From positions 39,404-103,403 of the forward strand of contig NZ_JAUSTI010000018.1 of the NCBI RefSeq assembly GCF_030812775.1: a DNA stretch of 64,000 bases, given 5' to 3'. Below the pieces are notes generated by a model. It ran no database searches. It was not told the DNA's origin and worked only from the letters and a program-made list of their open reading frames with translations. The position numbers and the translations under genes are program-made. Positions 1 through 9,307 of this stretch are shown here, piece after piece. Origin of the DNA: Paenibacillus tundrae (GTDB lineage: Bacteria > Bacillota > Bacilli > Paenibacillales > Paenibacillaceae). Position 1 is the first letter of the stretch, and each line of letters opens with the position of its first letter.

Positions 1-709
1 AACGATTGAAAGATGGATCGGTGTCTGCCCTAGAGCCGGATGGTACAGCTTGTTCTCCATTGTACTTGCCAGTTAAGATACCGCCAGCCAGCGGGAAATA
101 TGGGATAATGCCGACACCTTGATCCAAGCACAGCGGTACCAATTCTAGCTCAGGTGTACGGTCAGCGAGAGAGTAGCTCGTTTGCGTAGAAATATAACGA
201 ACATAACCCTTCAACTCGCTCGTGCCGAGAGCTTTCATCAGCTCCTATGCGGCATAGTTGGACGCTCCGATGTATCGGACTTTACCGGAGGATACCATGT
301 CATCCAGCGTGCGCAACGTTTCATCCAGCGGTGTGTGCGGATCGAAAGTATGGATCTGGTACAGATCAATATAGTCCGTCCGCAGACGACGGAGACTATG
401 CTCCAGCTCTTGTTGCAAATGATAGCGGGAGGAACCCCGCCCATGAGGACCATCGTGCCGGGGTAGTCCGGCCTTGGTAGCAAGCACAGCGTTTTCCCGT
501 TTACCTGCAAGGGCTTGTCCAATAATTCGTTCGGATTCCGTGCCAGCATAGATGTTAGCGGTATCGATGAAGTTAATCCCTTGATCCAGTGCGGCATGAA
601 TAATACGGGTAGATGTCGGTTCGTCGGCACGTTTGCCGAATGCGTTGGTGCCCAGACCGAGTGCGGATACGCGTAGACCGCTGTTGCCTAAATGTCGAAA
701 TTCCATCAT
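1..709 (-). pseudogene. aldo/keto reductase, interrupted by an in-frame stop and truncated by the window edge
   Basis: NADPH-dependent aldo/keto reductase family, TIM-barrel oxidoreductase. The first 154 codons (709 to 248) read through LGLGTNAFG, DTANIYAGTES and YIDLYQIH to SNYAA, which are typical family blocks. A TAG at 245-247 then ends the frame. Downstream of it the same frame continues as ELMKALGTS, YISTQTSYSL and GIIPYFPLAGGILTGKY up to base 1, which is normal reductase C-terminal sequence. Homologues usually have Trp at the stop position (NYAAW), so one TGG to TAG change explains the break. The start at 709 has AAAGGAG seven bases upstream. Either a recent pseudogene or a sequencing error; the rest lies outside the window. 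Confidence 0.85.
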
Positions 710-830
710 GTATCGCTCCTTTCTGTGCCATATCTTATCATGGCGATTATAACCTAATCTATTGAAATGATGTTATTAATATAGTTAAATGATTCTTAGA
801 AACCGCTCTTATAGAGTTAAAGGAGAAATC

Positions 831-1871
831 ATGGAAAACAGTGCAGCTCACTTAACCAGACGGAAGCCGAAGAAACCGAAGAAGAGATGGAAGAAGCCCC
901 TAATCATTACATTGAGTGTGCTTGTTTTGTTAGGAGGGCTTGGATTCATTTATCAAAAGCAACTGGTCATACTAGCATTCAACATGTTTGCCTCAGATAC
1001 GGTGAAGGAAACACTGGATGATTCCTTCAAACCAGCGGGTAATGAAGACGCACCCGTTGTGGAACATACAGATCCATTCTCGCTGTTGCTGCTCGGGATC
1101 GATCAACGTGACAACGAACCAAGTCGTTCAGATACGATCATCTACTCCGTCGTTCGCCCAGAAGATAATAAAGTACTGTTACTGTCCATTCCGCGTGACT
1201 CCTATACAGAAATTGTAGGTCGGGATGTAAAATCGAAAATTAATTCAGCGTATGCTCATGGTGAGGCTAAGATGGCTATGGATACCGTGGAGAAGCTGCT
1301 GGAGAACAAAGTAGACTTCTATGCGGCCATTAACTTCAATGGTCTGAAAGATATCGTAGATGCGGTAGGCGGAGTAGAGCTGCCAATTAAGAAAAATATT
1401 GAAAACAAGCTAAAGACGCACGAAAAGCTGTTCGTCGAAGCGAACAAACCGATCTATAACGGAGAGGAAGCGCTGGGATATGTGCGATACCGTGAAGACT
1501 CCGATTTTAACCGGACGATGCGTCACCGGATTTTCCTGAGTGCATTCATGAACCGTGCGCTTGAGGTCAAAAACCTAACCAAGATTCCAGATGTCATTAA
1601 AATTGCTGGATCAAACTTTACGACCAATATGAACTCTGATTTTATTGTTAAATTTGCCGAGTCATTGTACATGAAAGATAGCATTCCGACGATCAGCAAT
1701 TATATGCTACAGGGTACGGGTGCGATGCGTGGCGGTGTCTGGTATTACGATCTATCGGAAGAAGATCTGCAACATGTACGTACGATGATTGCCAGCTGGC
1801 TTGATCCAGATGCAACCGAAATTATAGAGCCAAGCACAGACGATACAACAGAATCGACAGATGCGGCATAA
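831..1871 (+). CDS. LCP (LytR-CpsA-Psr) family cell-wall glycopolymer ligase
   Basis: 346 residues. LCP enzymes move undecaprenyl-linked glycopolymers such as teichoic acids onto peptidoglycan at the outer face of the membrane. A basic cytoplasmic tail (RRKPKKPKKRWKK) is followed by one membrane helix (about residues 32-52) and the LCP domain (about 85-250). The domain shows LLLLGIDQRD, SRSDTI, LSIPRDSY, the NFNGLKDIVDAVGGVEL block and YVRYRED, the Arg/Asp-rich pyrophosphate-lipid site. An in-frame ATG at 789 exists, but the AGGAG at 821-825 places the start at 831. The C-terminal tail is Thr/Asp/Glu-rich. A strong terminator follows, so the gene is probably monocistronic. Confidence 0.9.
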   Translation: MENSAAHLTRRKPKKPKKRWKKPLIITLSVLVLLGGLGFIYQKQLVILAFNMFASDTVKETLDDSFKPAGNEDAPVVEHTDPFSLLLLGIDQRDNEPSRSDTIIYSVVRPEDNKVLLLSIPRDSYTEIVGRDVKSKINSAYAHGEAKMAMDTVEKLLENKVDFYAAINFNGLKDIVDAVGGVELPIKKNIENKLKTHEKLFVEANKPIYNGEEALGYVRYREDSDFNRTMRHRIFLSAFMNRALEVKNLTKIPDVIKIAGSNFTTNMNSDFIVKFAESLYMKDSIPTISNYMLQGTGAMRGGVWYYDLSEEDLQHVRTMIASWLDPDATEIIEPSTDDTTESTDAA

Positions 1872-1933
1872 AAGGGTGAATCAGACTCTTCTTGCGATCC
1901 TAGAATGGATTCGAGTACAAATTGTGTGGAACG

Positions 1934-1971
1934 TAAGCCTGAAGAAGCTCATTGCTTCTTGGGCTTTTTTT
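1934..1971 (+). terminator. Rho-independent terminator of the LCP gene
   Basis: The hairpin has arms AAGCC..GAAGAAGC and GCTTCTTGGGCTT and is followed by a run of seven T. Confidence 0.85.
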
Positions 1972-2091
1972 ATTTTGTCACAAAGGATGGGGTAGGGATT
2001 AGCGGAGTTATTGCAACATTTACATCTTTTTCAGATCACAATAGAGTAAAATATAGGGAAACAAATCAACATCGACCAATGGAGGAAAGGT

Positions 2092-4695
2092 ATGAAGGAG
2101 TTCAAGGATCGGCTTCATCAGGTGCAAGAGCAACAGAAGCAGTTGGTTAAGGAGTATAGCGAACTGCTTCAGGATTACCAATCCGATGATCTGATTGTAC
2201 AGAACGAACAACTGCGTGAGCAGTCTGAGGCGTATAAGCTCAAGCTGAAGCAGTTGGAGATCCGGGCGCGTCAGATGGAAGAAGAGAATGTTCGCCTTCG
2301 GATGGCGCTGTCTGAACAGATGCTGGATGAGAAATTGAATCTGATCCGTGTATCGAAGGAGAAAATGGAGACGTATTTCCGAGGAAAGACGGCTGTACAT
2401 CACGATCGGCTAGAGGCTCACGAGCATCGTACCAAAGCGAATCTTAATTCCATCTATAACCGAGCTGCGGAGGAGCTGCAAGAAGATGAGCATGAGATCA
2501 AGGAACGTATTGCATATCTAGCCGGAGAAGTAAGAGAGCGAATAGAGCGACAACGGCAAACGCTGTGGGAGCGGGAAGAAGCGATACGTCAGCAAATGCA
2601 TCAAGGATATGATCATATGGCTGAGGAAGAGCTGAGTGAGGAGACGATTAAGCAACGCATTCGCCAAAACCGAATGGAGATGAAGATTGGCTTAAGCTGG
2701 ATCAACAAGTTGGCCATTTTACTGCTTATTCTGGGTGTGGGTGCAGCATTCCGGTACTCCTATTCCACTTGGTTCAGCGATCAGATGAAAGGTGCTGCCT
2801 TTTTCTTATTAGGTGTGCTTATGCTCGCTGGGGGAGAGTGGTTGTTCCGTCGTAAGCGGCAGACGTTTGCCATGGGACTGTTAGGTGGAGGCATATCCAT
2901 CTTGTTTGGGTCTATTTTCTACAGTTATTTCTTGCTGCATATCATTGGACTGTATACGGCTCTAGGGTTATCCGTACTGGTATCGGCTGTCTCTGTCGTC
3001 CTGTCGCTGAGGTATCGATCCAAAACGATCTGTACGCTAGGACTCGTCGGAGGTTATTTACCGTTATTTTCGTACATGGGATACTTCGGGCTGGAAGGAC
3101 GCGCCGTTTATGCGGCGATGATCTATTTACTGCTCTTAAATGGCATTATCGTACTGATCTCGTTCGGTAAACGTTGGCCTATTGTGCACTATATCAGCTT
3201 CTTGTTCAATACACCGTCGATGCTCATTATGCTATGGTTATCGCCGAGCAATCTTGTGGGCATGTTGTATTCGATTGTGACATTTGCGTTGTACCTGGGC
3301 ATTACGCTGGCGTATCCGTTCAAACATCGGGTGAAGCTAACCTGGTGGGACTTCGCCTTGCTCGCTATGAATACAAGTATCAGCTGTCTCATGCTCTATG
3401 TGCTGTTCAGGGCAGAGGGCTGGGACGATGCACAAGGACTGCTGGCTCTAGTATTCTGTCTGGTCTATTTCGGGCTGGCGCGATTCGTTCGTCGCCATAT
3501 GGTGCAGGAAAAACAGACGATACTTTTGTTTTACATCACTTCGTTAACCTTTGCGGTTCTAATTATACCGTTCCAGTTTGGAGCGGAATGGTTGTCCTTG
3601 GGTTGGTTGATCGAAGGAATTCTACTCATCACCCTTGGTCATCTGAAGCGATTCAAAGCGGTTGAACGTGCCGGATGGGGTGTAGTGCTTCTCTGCATCG
3701 TTACCTTTATGTATATTGATGTGCTGGTGATGTTCATTATGGGAATGCAGTCTCACTTTATGTTGAAATATTCTTGTATCACACTTGGCACACTTGCGAT
3801 TACGCTGTATTATTCATTTGTTAATCAAGGAGCGTTGTCTGCTCCAGGAATGCTGCGTTACCATGCAGTGGAGCGTGGCTTCCTGAGAGGATTCCAATAC
3901 GTTACACTCGTGAACCTATGGTTCTATGTTCTGTATGAATCGAATGAGCTGTATAGCAGAGCTGTGGATGACAGCTTCCCGTTATACCTGTTCTACAAAT
4001 TCATTCTGTTTGCCTCGCTGACGATTGCGCTAGCTTATGGACTGAGCAAAGTGAAGCCATTACAAGGTCGATTTGTACGCTATTACACGAACATTCTACA
4101 TGCTGTGGGTTACTGTATAGCGCTAGCAGTAACGTTAAATTTGCCAGCCTTACAACCTGATGTTCAGCAACATACCGCTGCCGAGATCGTGGGGCTTATT
4201 GTACTGATCATCTTCAATGTGGGGGTATTCTTCGCTGGCAGAGATCTGTTAATTACAGCTATCCGTGGACAGTTTAAAAGTATTGAGTGGTACCCTGTCA
4301 TTGCAGGGGTCTACCTATTAGGGGTAATCACCGTTTTCATGACGGTTCAGTTCCAATGGGGAGATGTGGGGCTGCTCTTTAGCCTAATCTACCTGATACT
4401 TGCCATCCTCTACATTGCTTACGGATTCCGTAGAAAATATGTGATGATTCGCCGTCTGGGTCTAGGTCTAACCCTACTGGCTACGGGTAAGATGGTATTC
4501 TATGATGTTAGTTTGCTGACCGCAGGCAGTAAGATTATCGCGTATTTCAGCTTTGGTATCTTGCTTCTGGGTATCTCTTATCTGTATCAAAAGGTATCGA
4601 GCAAGATGGAGGAAGCTCACGCTCAAGAGAATAAGCCAAATGAACAGAATTCATCTGCCGAATCCGATAAGGAACAACATAACGATGAGGTCTAA
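2092..4695 (+). CDS. DUF2339-like polytopic membrane protein with N-terminal coiled coil
   Basis: 867 residues. The first ~200 are highly charged and predicted coiled coil (QVQEQQKQLVKEY and QMEEENVRLRMALSEQ). About twenty hydrophobic segments follow to residue ~840, then a hydrophilic acidic tail. The blocks FAMGLLGGGISILFGSIFY and TLGLVGGYLPLFSYM resemble the Gly-rich motifs of DUF2339, a family of large membrane proteins of unknown function. The start is set by GGAGG at 2081-2085. The gene stands alone between two terminators. No enzymatic role can be assigned; a cell-envelope role is a guess. Confidence 0.75.
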   Translation: MKEFKDRLHQVQEQQKQLVKEYSELLQDYQSDDLIVQNEQLREQSEAYKLKLKQLEIRARQMEEENVRLRMALSEQMLDEKLNLIRVSKEKMETYFRGKTAVHHDRLEAHEHRTKANLNSIYNRAAEELQEDEHEIKERIAYLAGEVRERIERQRQTLWEREEAIRQQMHQGYDHMAEEELSEETIKQRIRQNRMEMKIGLSWINKLAILLLILGVGAAFRYSYSTWFSDQMKGAAFFLLGVLMLAGGEWLFRRKRQTFAMGLLGGGISILFGSIFYSYFLLHIIGLYTALGLSVLVSAVSVVLSLRYRSKTICTLGLVGGYLPLFSYMGYFGLEGRAVYAAMIYLLLLNGIIVLISFGKRWPIVHYISFLFNTPSMLIMLWLSPSNLVGMLYSIVTFALYLGITLAYPFKHRVKLTWWDFALLAMNTSISCLMLYVLFRAEGWDDAQGLLALVFCLVYFGLARFVRRHMVQEKQTILLFYITSLTFAVLIIPFQFGAEWLSLGWLIEGILLITLGHLKRFKAVERAGWGVVLLCIVTFMYIDVLVMFIMGMQSHFMLKYSCITLGTLAITLYYSFVNQGALSAPGMLRYHAVERGFLRGFQYVTLVNLWFYVLYESNELYSRAVDDSFPLYLFYKFILFASLTIALAYGLSKVKPLQGRFVRYYTNILHAVGYCIALAVTLNLPALQPDVQQHTAAEIVGLIVLIIFNVGVFFAGRDLLITAIRGQFKSIEWYPVIAGVYLLGVITVFMTVQFQWGDVGLLFSLIYLILAILYIAYGFRRKYVMIRRLGLGLTLLATGKMVFYDVSLLTAGSKIIAYFSFGILLLGISYLYQKVSSKMEEAHAQENKPNEQNSSAESDKEQHNDEV

Positions 4696-4712
4696 CGACT
4701 AATAAACACAAC

Positions 4713-4757
4713 AATAAGCTCCTTGATCTGCCTAGCAGACTGAGGGGCTTATTGTCT
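4713..4757 (+). terminator. hairpin terminator after the DUF2339 gene
   Basis: A long imperfect stem runs from AATAAGCTCCTT to GAGGGGCTTATT, with inner arms GTCTGC-like/GCAGAC. The following T-run is weak (GTCTGTT). Confidence 0.6.
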
Positions 4758-4852
4758 GTTATGAGTAATCGTAGAGATGACAATCGTGAAACGTTTATTG
4801 GAGTGAACGCGTTATAATAAAGTAAGTTTATTCATGAGTATGTTGCTGGTAT

Positions 4853-5011
4853 TTAGGGCTGGATGCTCGTATGTATCCATGACGTTTCCATCGTTGCTTG
4901 CTTGCCATTCAAGGACTCTCCGCGTTCACCGTTCATATGGGACAGAACTGTAAGTGTGATGGATAGGGCAAAAGCAAGCAGCACATATATGCAAATGTTC
5001 TTTTTGTTCAT
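4853..5011 (-). CDS. small single-helix membrane or secreted peptide
   Basis: 52 residues beginning MNKKNICIYVLLAF. A KNK-type positive start and one hydrophobic helix (residues ~6-23) are followed by a polar tail with NGERGESLNGKQ. It could be a signal peptide with a short mature part or a single-span membrane peptide. An in-frame ATG lies upstream at 5071, but AAGAGAGG about nine bases before the 5011 ATG favours the shorter form. No family recognised. It stands alone, so its reality rests on the ribosome binding site and the signal-like N-terminus. Confidence 0.45.
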   Translation of the reverse strand: MNKKNICIYVLLAFALSITLTVLSHMNGERGESLNGKQATMETSWIHTSIQP

Positions 5012-5217
5012 ATTTAGGTACCTCTCTTGTTGGTAAGCTAGTGACTGTCTATCATGAGAAAAAAAGCACAACGTCTGGTATAGTAGAGAAAAGCATAGAA
5101 CGACGCCATGTATACACTATATAAATTGTCATGAATGCAAACAATGGAACAAATCTGATGAAGTTATCATTATTATTTGAACGAACATATATGTTCGCTC
5201 AGCATTTACAGTGGAAT

Positions 5218-5391
5218 GGAGAGGACAGAAACAAACTGAAGAAGCGAAGCGTTCGCCTGAAAGCTTTCTGCAAGAAAGCTACATCGGAAGCATACGCTAT
5301 CTCCGGATTTTCCCTTTGAGAAAAGGGATTCAAAAAAATCTGGGGATAACAGCGATCGGAAGGTTATTCTGTCATCGGAGTGGCAAGTGTA
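5218..5391. repeat. dispersed intergenic repeat, copy A (long form)
   Basis: Begins GGAGAGGACAGAA and ends ATTCTGTCATCGGAGTGG, so the ends carry GACAGAA/TTCTGTC in inverted orientation. It contains internal hairpins (GCGAAGCGTTCGC, GAAAGCTTTC, TTTTCCC..GGGA) and the core AATCTGGGGATAACAGCG. A close copy lies at 49398-49532 and shorter relatives at 13115-13162 and 49311-49350. It sits 65 bases upstream of the FHA regulator gene. Short open frames inside it have no ribosome binding site and are not called as genes. Confidence 0.85.
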
Positions 5392-5455
5392 CATCTTTTT
5401 AATTTAATTAAGCCTAGTGAGTAGAGAGAGTGAATTTTGAAGGTGGGGGAATAAC

Positions 5456-6136
5456 ATGCGGGAGACGGCAAAAATCGTCATTCGTACACCTGGACAGGAA
5501 AGTGACGGTTCCTTTGCTTATGTACGGCAAGGGCGCTCTATAACGGTAGGGCGTTACACAGGCGGTAGTGAACTGGATCTGTCCGTGTACAATCAGATGA
5601 TTTCTAAACGGCACTGCCGTATTCATTATGATGCACAGTTTCAACTGTGGGTCGAGGATCTGGATAGTAAAAATGGAACAGAGTTGAACGGGCAACGCCT
5701 TGTTCCATATGAGAGATATCCTTTTGCAGAAGGGGACAACCTGACGCTAGTGAATGGACTGATTCAGCTTCGGATCGAGAACGACTTGGAGGAGACGAGA
5801 GAATATCGCCTTTCTGATCTGCTCGGTGAAGGAATTAAAGTGCACGATCATATGCAGACCGTACAGGTTGGTGAAGTGGAGATTCCGCTATCGAAGAAGG
5901 AATTCCAGCTATTCAAATTACTTTATAGTCAGCTAGACCATTTTGTGACGCGGGAGCAGATTGTCAGTCAGGTATGGCCTGAACGCAGCATATTGGAAAG
6001 TGAGCCGGTGGGAATCGATGAAATTAACTCCTTAATCTACCGGACGAACCGGAAGCTAGGTACTCATTTTACGATTAAATCCGTGTATAAAAAAGGGGTG
6101 TACATGAAGTCTCATGTACCGGATTGTACGAAGTAG
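5456..6136 (+). CDS. FHA domain - winged helix regulator
   Basis: 226 residues. The N-terminal FHA domain (about 8-110) recognises phosphothreonine peptides and shows the conserved GR (32-33), SKRH (50-53) and DLDSKNGTELNG (about 68-79) signature. The C-terminal part (about 135-220: EIPLSKKEFQLFKLL, VTREQIVSQVWP, SLIYRTNRKL, VYKKGVYM) is an OmpR-type winged helix DNA-binding domain. FHA thus replaces the usual receiver, which implies control by Ser/Thr phosphorylation rather than by a histidine kinase. No kinase is encoded nearby. GGTGGGGGAA precedes the ATG. The methyltransferase gene follows after 79 bases. Confidence 0.85.
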   Translation: MRETAKIVIRTPGQESDGSFAYVRQGRSITVGRYTGGSELDLSVYNQMISKRHCRIHYDAQFQLWVEDLDSKNGTELNGQRLVPYERYPFAEGDNLTLVNGLIQLRIENDLEETREYRLSDLLGEGIKVHDHMQTVQVGEVEIPLSKKEFQLFKLLYSQLDHFVTREQIVSQVWPERSILESEPVGIDEINSLIYRTNRKLGTHFTIKSVYKKGVYMKSHVPDCTK

Positions 6137-6215
6137 GATGCTTCCGTAATCCTGATGGATTGGGAAGTAGCGCTATTGATGATCAACATCTTCAATTCCC
6201 AAAGGATGAGATTAT

Positions 6216-6794
6216 ATGTCCATAATTCCATTCATTCCATGGCTGCTCGCCATGATTACCTTAATTGCTGTCCTGTCGATCGTACTTGTTAGCTGGAGAA
6301 ATGGCATTTCCCCGATGCCCACGTCCCGATTGGTCAGACGCGTTGTCATTGAGGAAGTGAATCGCATTCCAGGTTATGGCGATGTAATCGAGTCAGGCTC
6401 TGGATGGGGCACACTCGGCATGGATGTGGTGCGGTATTGTCCGGGTAAACGACTTACAGGTATTGAAAATTCTCTGCTACCTCTGTGGGTGTCTCAAGGA
6501 ATAGCTTATCTGAGTGTGTGCTTCCGGGAGGCCAAGGGTCAGAAGCAATCCATGAAGGGTAGGCTGCGGTTCATCCGGGGCAATATCTATAATAGCTCGT
6601 ATGAACATGCTGATTGTGTCATCTGTTATTTGTTTCCCGGAGCGATGGAGCGACTGCTGGACAAGTTCACACGTGAATTGCCGCCAGGTGCGAGAGTGAT
6701 TAGTGTCTGTTTTGCATTGCCAGGCAAGGTGCCGCTTCGCACGATCACTTGCCCGGATGCACTACGTACGAAGGTGTACGTCTATGTGTTCTAA
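6216..6794 (+). CDS. membrane-anchored class I SAM-dependent methyltransferase-like protein
   Basis: 192 residues. A hydrophobic helix (about 5-28) precedes a short Rossmann methyltransferase fold: DVIESGSGWGTLGMDVV (motif I, SAM loop), LTGIENS (motif II acidic residue), RFIRGNIYNSS and ADCVICYLFPGAMERLL. The acceptor is unknown. AAAGGATGAG lies upstream of the ATG. It follows the FHA regulator in the same direction and ends before a hairpin, so the two may be co-transcribed. Confidence 0.7.
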   Translation: MSIIPFIPWLLAMITLIAVLSIVLVSWRNGISPMPTSRLVRRVVIEEVNRIPGYGDVIESGSGWGTLGMDVVRYCPGKRLTGIENSLLPLWVSQGIAYLSVCFREAKGQKQSMKGRLRFIRGNIYNSSYEHADCVICYLFPGAMERLLDKFTRELPPGARVISVCFALPGKVPLRTITCPDALRTKVYVYVF

Positions 6795-6863
6795 GGCAGT
6801 AGGATGGATGCATCTCTGCAAGGTACGAGTGGTCATATGTTAATAGGTATGAATGAACAAAAC

Positions 6864-6906
6864 AAAGGCTCCGAATACACTTTTTGAGTGGATTCAGAGC
6901 CTTTCG
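6864..6906. terminator. bidirectional terminator between convergent genes
   Basis: Arms AAAGGCTCcGAATaCAC and GTGgATTCaGAGCCTTT close a T-rich loop. It lies between the methyltransferase (+) and the surface lipoprotein gene (-). Confidence 0.7.
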
Positions 6907-6975
6907 TTTAACTTGCAACAGATTCATTGTTGTTCTAGTTATTGCACAGATTCAAATTTGAGCTAACTCGTTTTT

Positions 6976-9246
6976 TTATTTTGCTGAATCGGTTGTACTT
7001 GTGCTACCAGAAGTAGTGCCGGATTGTCCGCGGCCTCTTCCACCTCCGAAACCACCTTGACCATTACCTCCGCCAAAACCGCCCATGCCGGATCGAGCTG
7101 TAGTAACACCTGATTCATTAACCCAAGTTACATTGCTTGTTGATTGGAATGCAACAATTTTTGTTCCGCCACTATAGGTGCCGTCTGTATACAGTCCATC
7201 CACGGCTGTGCCTGTAGAAGTTCCGCCAGAGTAGATGACATAAGATCCGTCTGCCTTCAGGTCAGGAAAGCTAACGACTACAGATTGGTAATCTTTCGCT
7301 GGAGCAAACGTTAGAATGCTGTTGCCTTCACTGTCTTCGACATGTACGAGTGTTCCTGCTTGTTGAGTGGAAGGGAATGTCATGACAATTGCATTTTGAG
7401 TGGACGCATCGGACGTACCTTGTACCATACCTGAGCTTCCAGCTGCGATCAGATATCCACCGCTCATCTCAAATGAGCCATCATAGTCAAGTGCTCCATT
7501 GCCATTGTCTGTTGGACCATTGACGATTACGGTACCACCTGTCATATAGATCGAACCGTTTGCATCGAGCCCGTCACCACCTGCATTTACGGTGAGTGAT
7601 CCGCCGTTAATATGCAATTCGTTGTTGCCAGATGATTCACCCGGTATACCACCAGGTCCACCGTTTTGTTGTGTTGCATTCGTGCCAGTCTGATCGGTAT
7701 TTGATGTTGTATCAGCTGTATCTGTGTTTTGATTCGCTTCAGTAGTTGCTGTAGTTGTAGTTTCTTCACCACCAGCTGCATTAACGCCATCATCGGATGC
7801 TGTGACATCTACATTTCCATCATTCAGTGTAATGATTGCACCTTCAAGTCCTTCATAACTATTCGCAATCGTGATCTCTCCACCATTAATGGTAAGTGCC
7901 TGATCTGCATGGATTCCGTCATCGCCAGACTTCAAGCTGAATGTTCCGCCATTTACTGTGACATTACTATTGCTGTGCAGAGAGTCATCCATGGAATCAA
8001 TCGTATACGTACCACCGTTAACCGTCAGATCAGTACCTGCTTTGAGTGCTTTGGCGCTGATGGATTCCTCTTCCGTTGTCGTGGTGGCTGTGTCTGCATC
8101 GGCATTGGTTTCCGTCGTTGCTGTATTGGCAGAGCTGGATGAAGCTGCGTTGTTGGTGCCTGCTGCGGCATTCCCGCCAGCATTATCCGGCATATCGGCA
8201 GGACGCTCGCCATCCGGCGGTGTACCCATATCGGTAGGTGGTGTCCCCATGTCTGTTGGAGGTGTGCCTCCACCAAATCCACCGCCCTCATCGCCAAACG
8301 GTCTTTCCTCTACTTTTGCTGGTGCATTTGCACTTCCACCAGCAGTGACGATATGGTATGTGCCGCCATCCGTATCAAGGGCAGTCTCAGCCTGAATACC
8401 GTCGCTACCACTTTCAATGTTGAAGGTACCATCTGCAATGGCAACAAAGCCTTTAGAGGGATCGGTATCGTTGGTGGATTTAATTCCATCTCCTTCTGCA
8501 TCGATTGTGAGTGTGCCTGCCTGAATCGCAACCATGTCTTTACCTTTAATACCGTCATCGGCAGCCTTAACATTGATCGTGCCGCTGATAATTTTCAGAT
8601 CATCCTTACTTGTAATGCCCTCATTGTAGTTACCTGTGACTGTTAATTGCCCTGTGCCGTTAAACGTTAGATCTGCTTTGCTGAAGATCGCTGCATCTGG
8701 CTCGTCCGTCGTATCATCGGCGTATACGTAGGTTTTGCCATCCGAAACTTCATTTTTAGTTCCTTTTTCAAGGGTAATGACGGCTTTGCCAGCCTTCTGA
8801 ATGTAGATCCCTGCACTATCGTTATCGTAAATCTTTGCCCCGTTTAATACGATGTGTACAACACCTTTATCCGCAACGTTGACGACAATCTGCCCATCCG
8901 TCAGTTCGCCGCTAAGTACGTAAGTACCGGCTTCCGAGATCGTTACCGTACCATTTGCTGCTTTGGCTCCCGATCCAGTCACTGCTGCGGTTGTCCCGTT
9001 CAGTTTGATAATCGTGGAGTCCGCTTCCGTCCAGCTCACATTGGTATCATCTGCATCGAGAGAGACGAGGTCGGCGAATTTGACCGAAGTTTGTTCACTT
9101 ACGGAAACGGTTTTGGTGGTTCCTGTCGTTGTTGTTGCCGCATTGGCTGTTGTATTCGTTGCTGCTGGGGCGCTGCATGCTGTCACCAGAGCAGTAATCA
9201 TCGCTATAGACCACAGTTTGCTACCGGCTATCACTTTCTTCTTCAT
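6976..9246 (-). CDS. Cthe_2159-type carbohydrate-binding surface lipoprotein
   Basis: 756 residues. Lipoprotein signal with lipobox VTAC and modified Cys24, so anchored on the outer membrane face. Residues ~55-300 and ~395-600 carry repeated Asp/Gly turns (DDGIKGKD, GDGIKSTN, GSDGIQAE, GDDGIHAD, SDDGVNAAG, GGDGLDANG) separated by short beta strands. This is the pattern of the Cthe_2159 family of calcium-binding beta-helix proteins that bind acidic polysaccharides. A low-complexity linker (~310-395) contains GTPPTDM repeats and a Thr/Ala/Ser stretch, a second linker lies at ~493-540, and the tail is Gly-rich (GGFGGGRGRG). It is last in an operon behind the VTC and DUF4956 genes, 61 bases after the latter. 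Confidence 0.85.
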   Translation of the reverse strand: MKKKVIAGSKLWSIAMITALVTACSAPAATNTTANAATTTTGTTKTVSVSEQTSVKFADLVSLDADDTNVSWTEADSTIIKLNGTTAAVTGSGAKAANGTVTISEAGTYVLSGELTDGQIVVNVADKGVVHIVLNGAKIYDNDSAGIYIQKAGKAVITLEKGTKNEVSDGKTYVYADDTTDEPDAAIFSKADLTFNGTGQLTVTGNYNEGITSKDDLKIISGTINVKAADDGIKGKDMVAIQAGTLTIDAEGDGIKSTNDTDPSKGFVAIADGTFNIESGSDGIQAETALDTDGGTYHIVTAGGSANAPAKVEERPFGDEGGGFGGGTPPTDMGTPPTDMGTPPDGERPADMPDNAGGNAAAGTNNAASSSSANTATTETNADADTATTTTEEESISAKALKAGTDLTVNGGTYTIDSMDDSLHSNSNVTVNGGTFSLKSGDDGIHADQALTINGGEITIANSYEGLEGAIITLNDGNVDVTASDDGVNAAGGEETTTTATTEANQNTDTADTTSNTDQTGTNATQQNGGPGGIPGESSGNNELHINGGSLTVNAGGDGLDANGSIYMTGGTVIVNGPTDNGNGALDYDGSFEMSGGYLIAAGSSGMVQGTSDASTQNAIVMTFPSTQQAGTLVHVEDSEGNSILTFAPAKDYQSVVVSFPDLKADGSYVIYSGGTSTGTAVDGLYTDGTYSGGTKIVAFQSTSNVTWVNESGVTTARSGMGGFGGGNGQGGFGGGRGRGQSGTTSGSTSTTDSAK

Positions 9247-9307
9247 ATTGTATCGATCCTTTCAAATTTAAATTAATAAGACATCCTTTGTAAGCATAAG
9301 CGGCTCT

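Noticed and set aside
5182..5197. CGAACATATATGTTCG palindrome considered as a LexA (SOS) box
   Set aside because: The Bacillales consensus CGAAC-N4-GTTCG needs a four-base spacer; here it is six, and no DNA repair gene follows.
5131..5402. Short frames inside repeat copy A
   Set aside because: They fall within an intergenic repeat present elsewhere without the frame and lack ribosome binding sites.
7729..9276. Several Ser/Val-rich or Cys-rich frames opposite the Cthe_2159-type gene
   Set aside because: Caused by the repetitive composition of the lipoprotein gene; none has a start signal.
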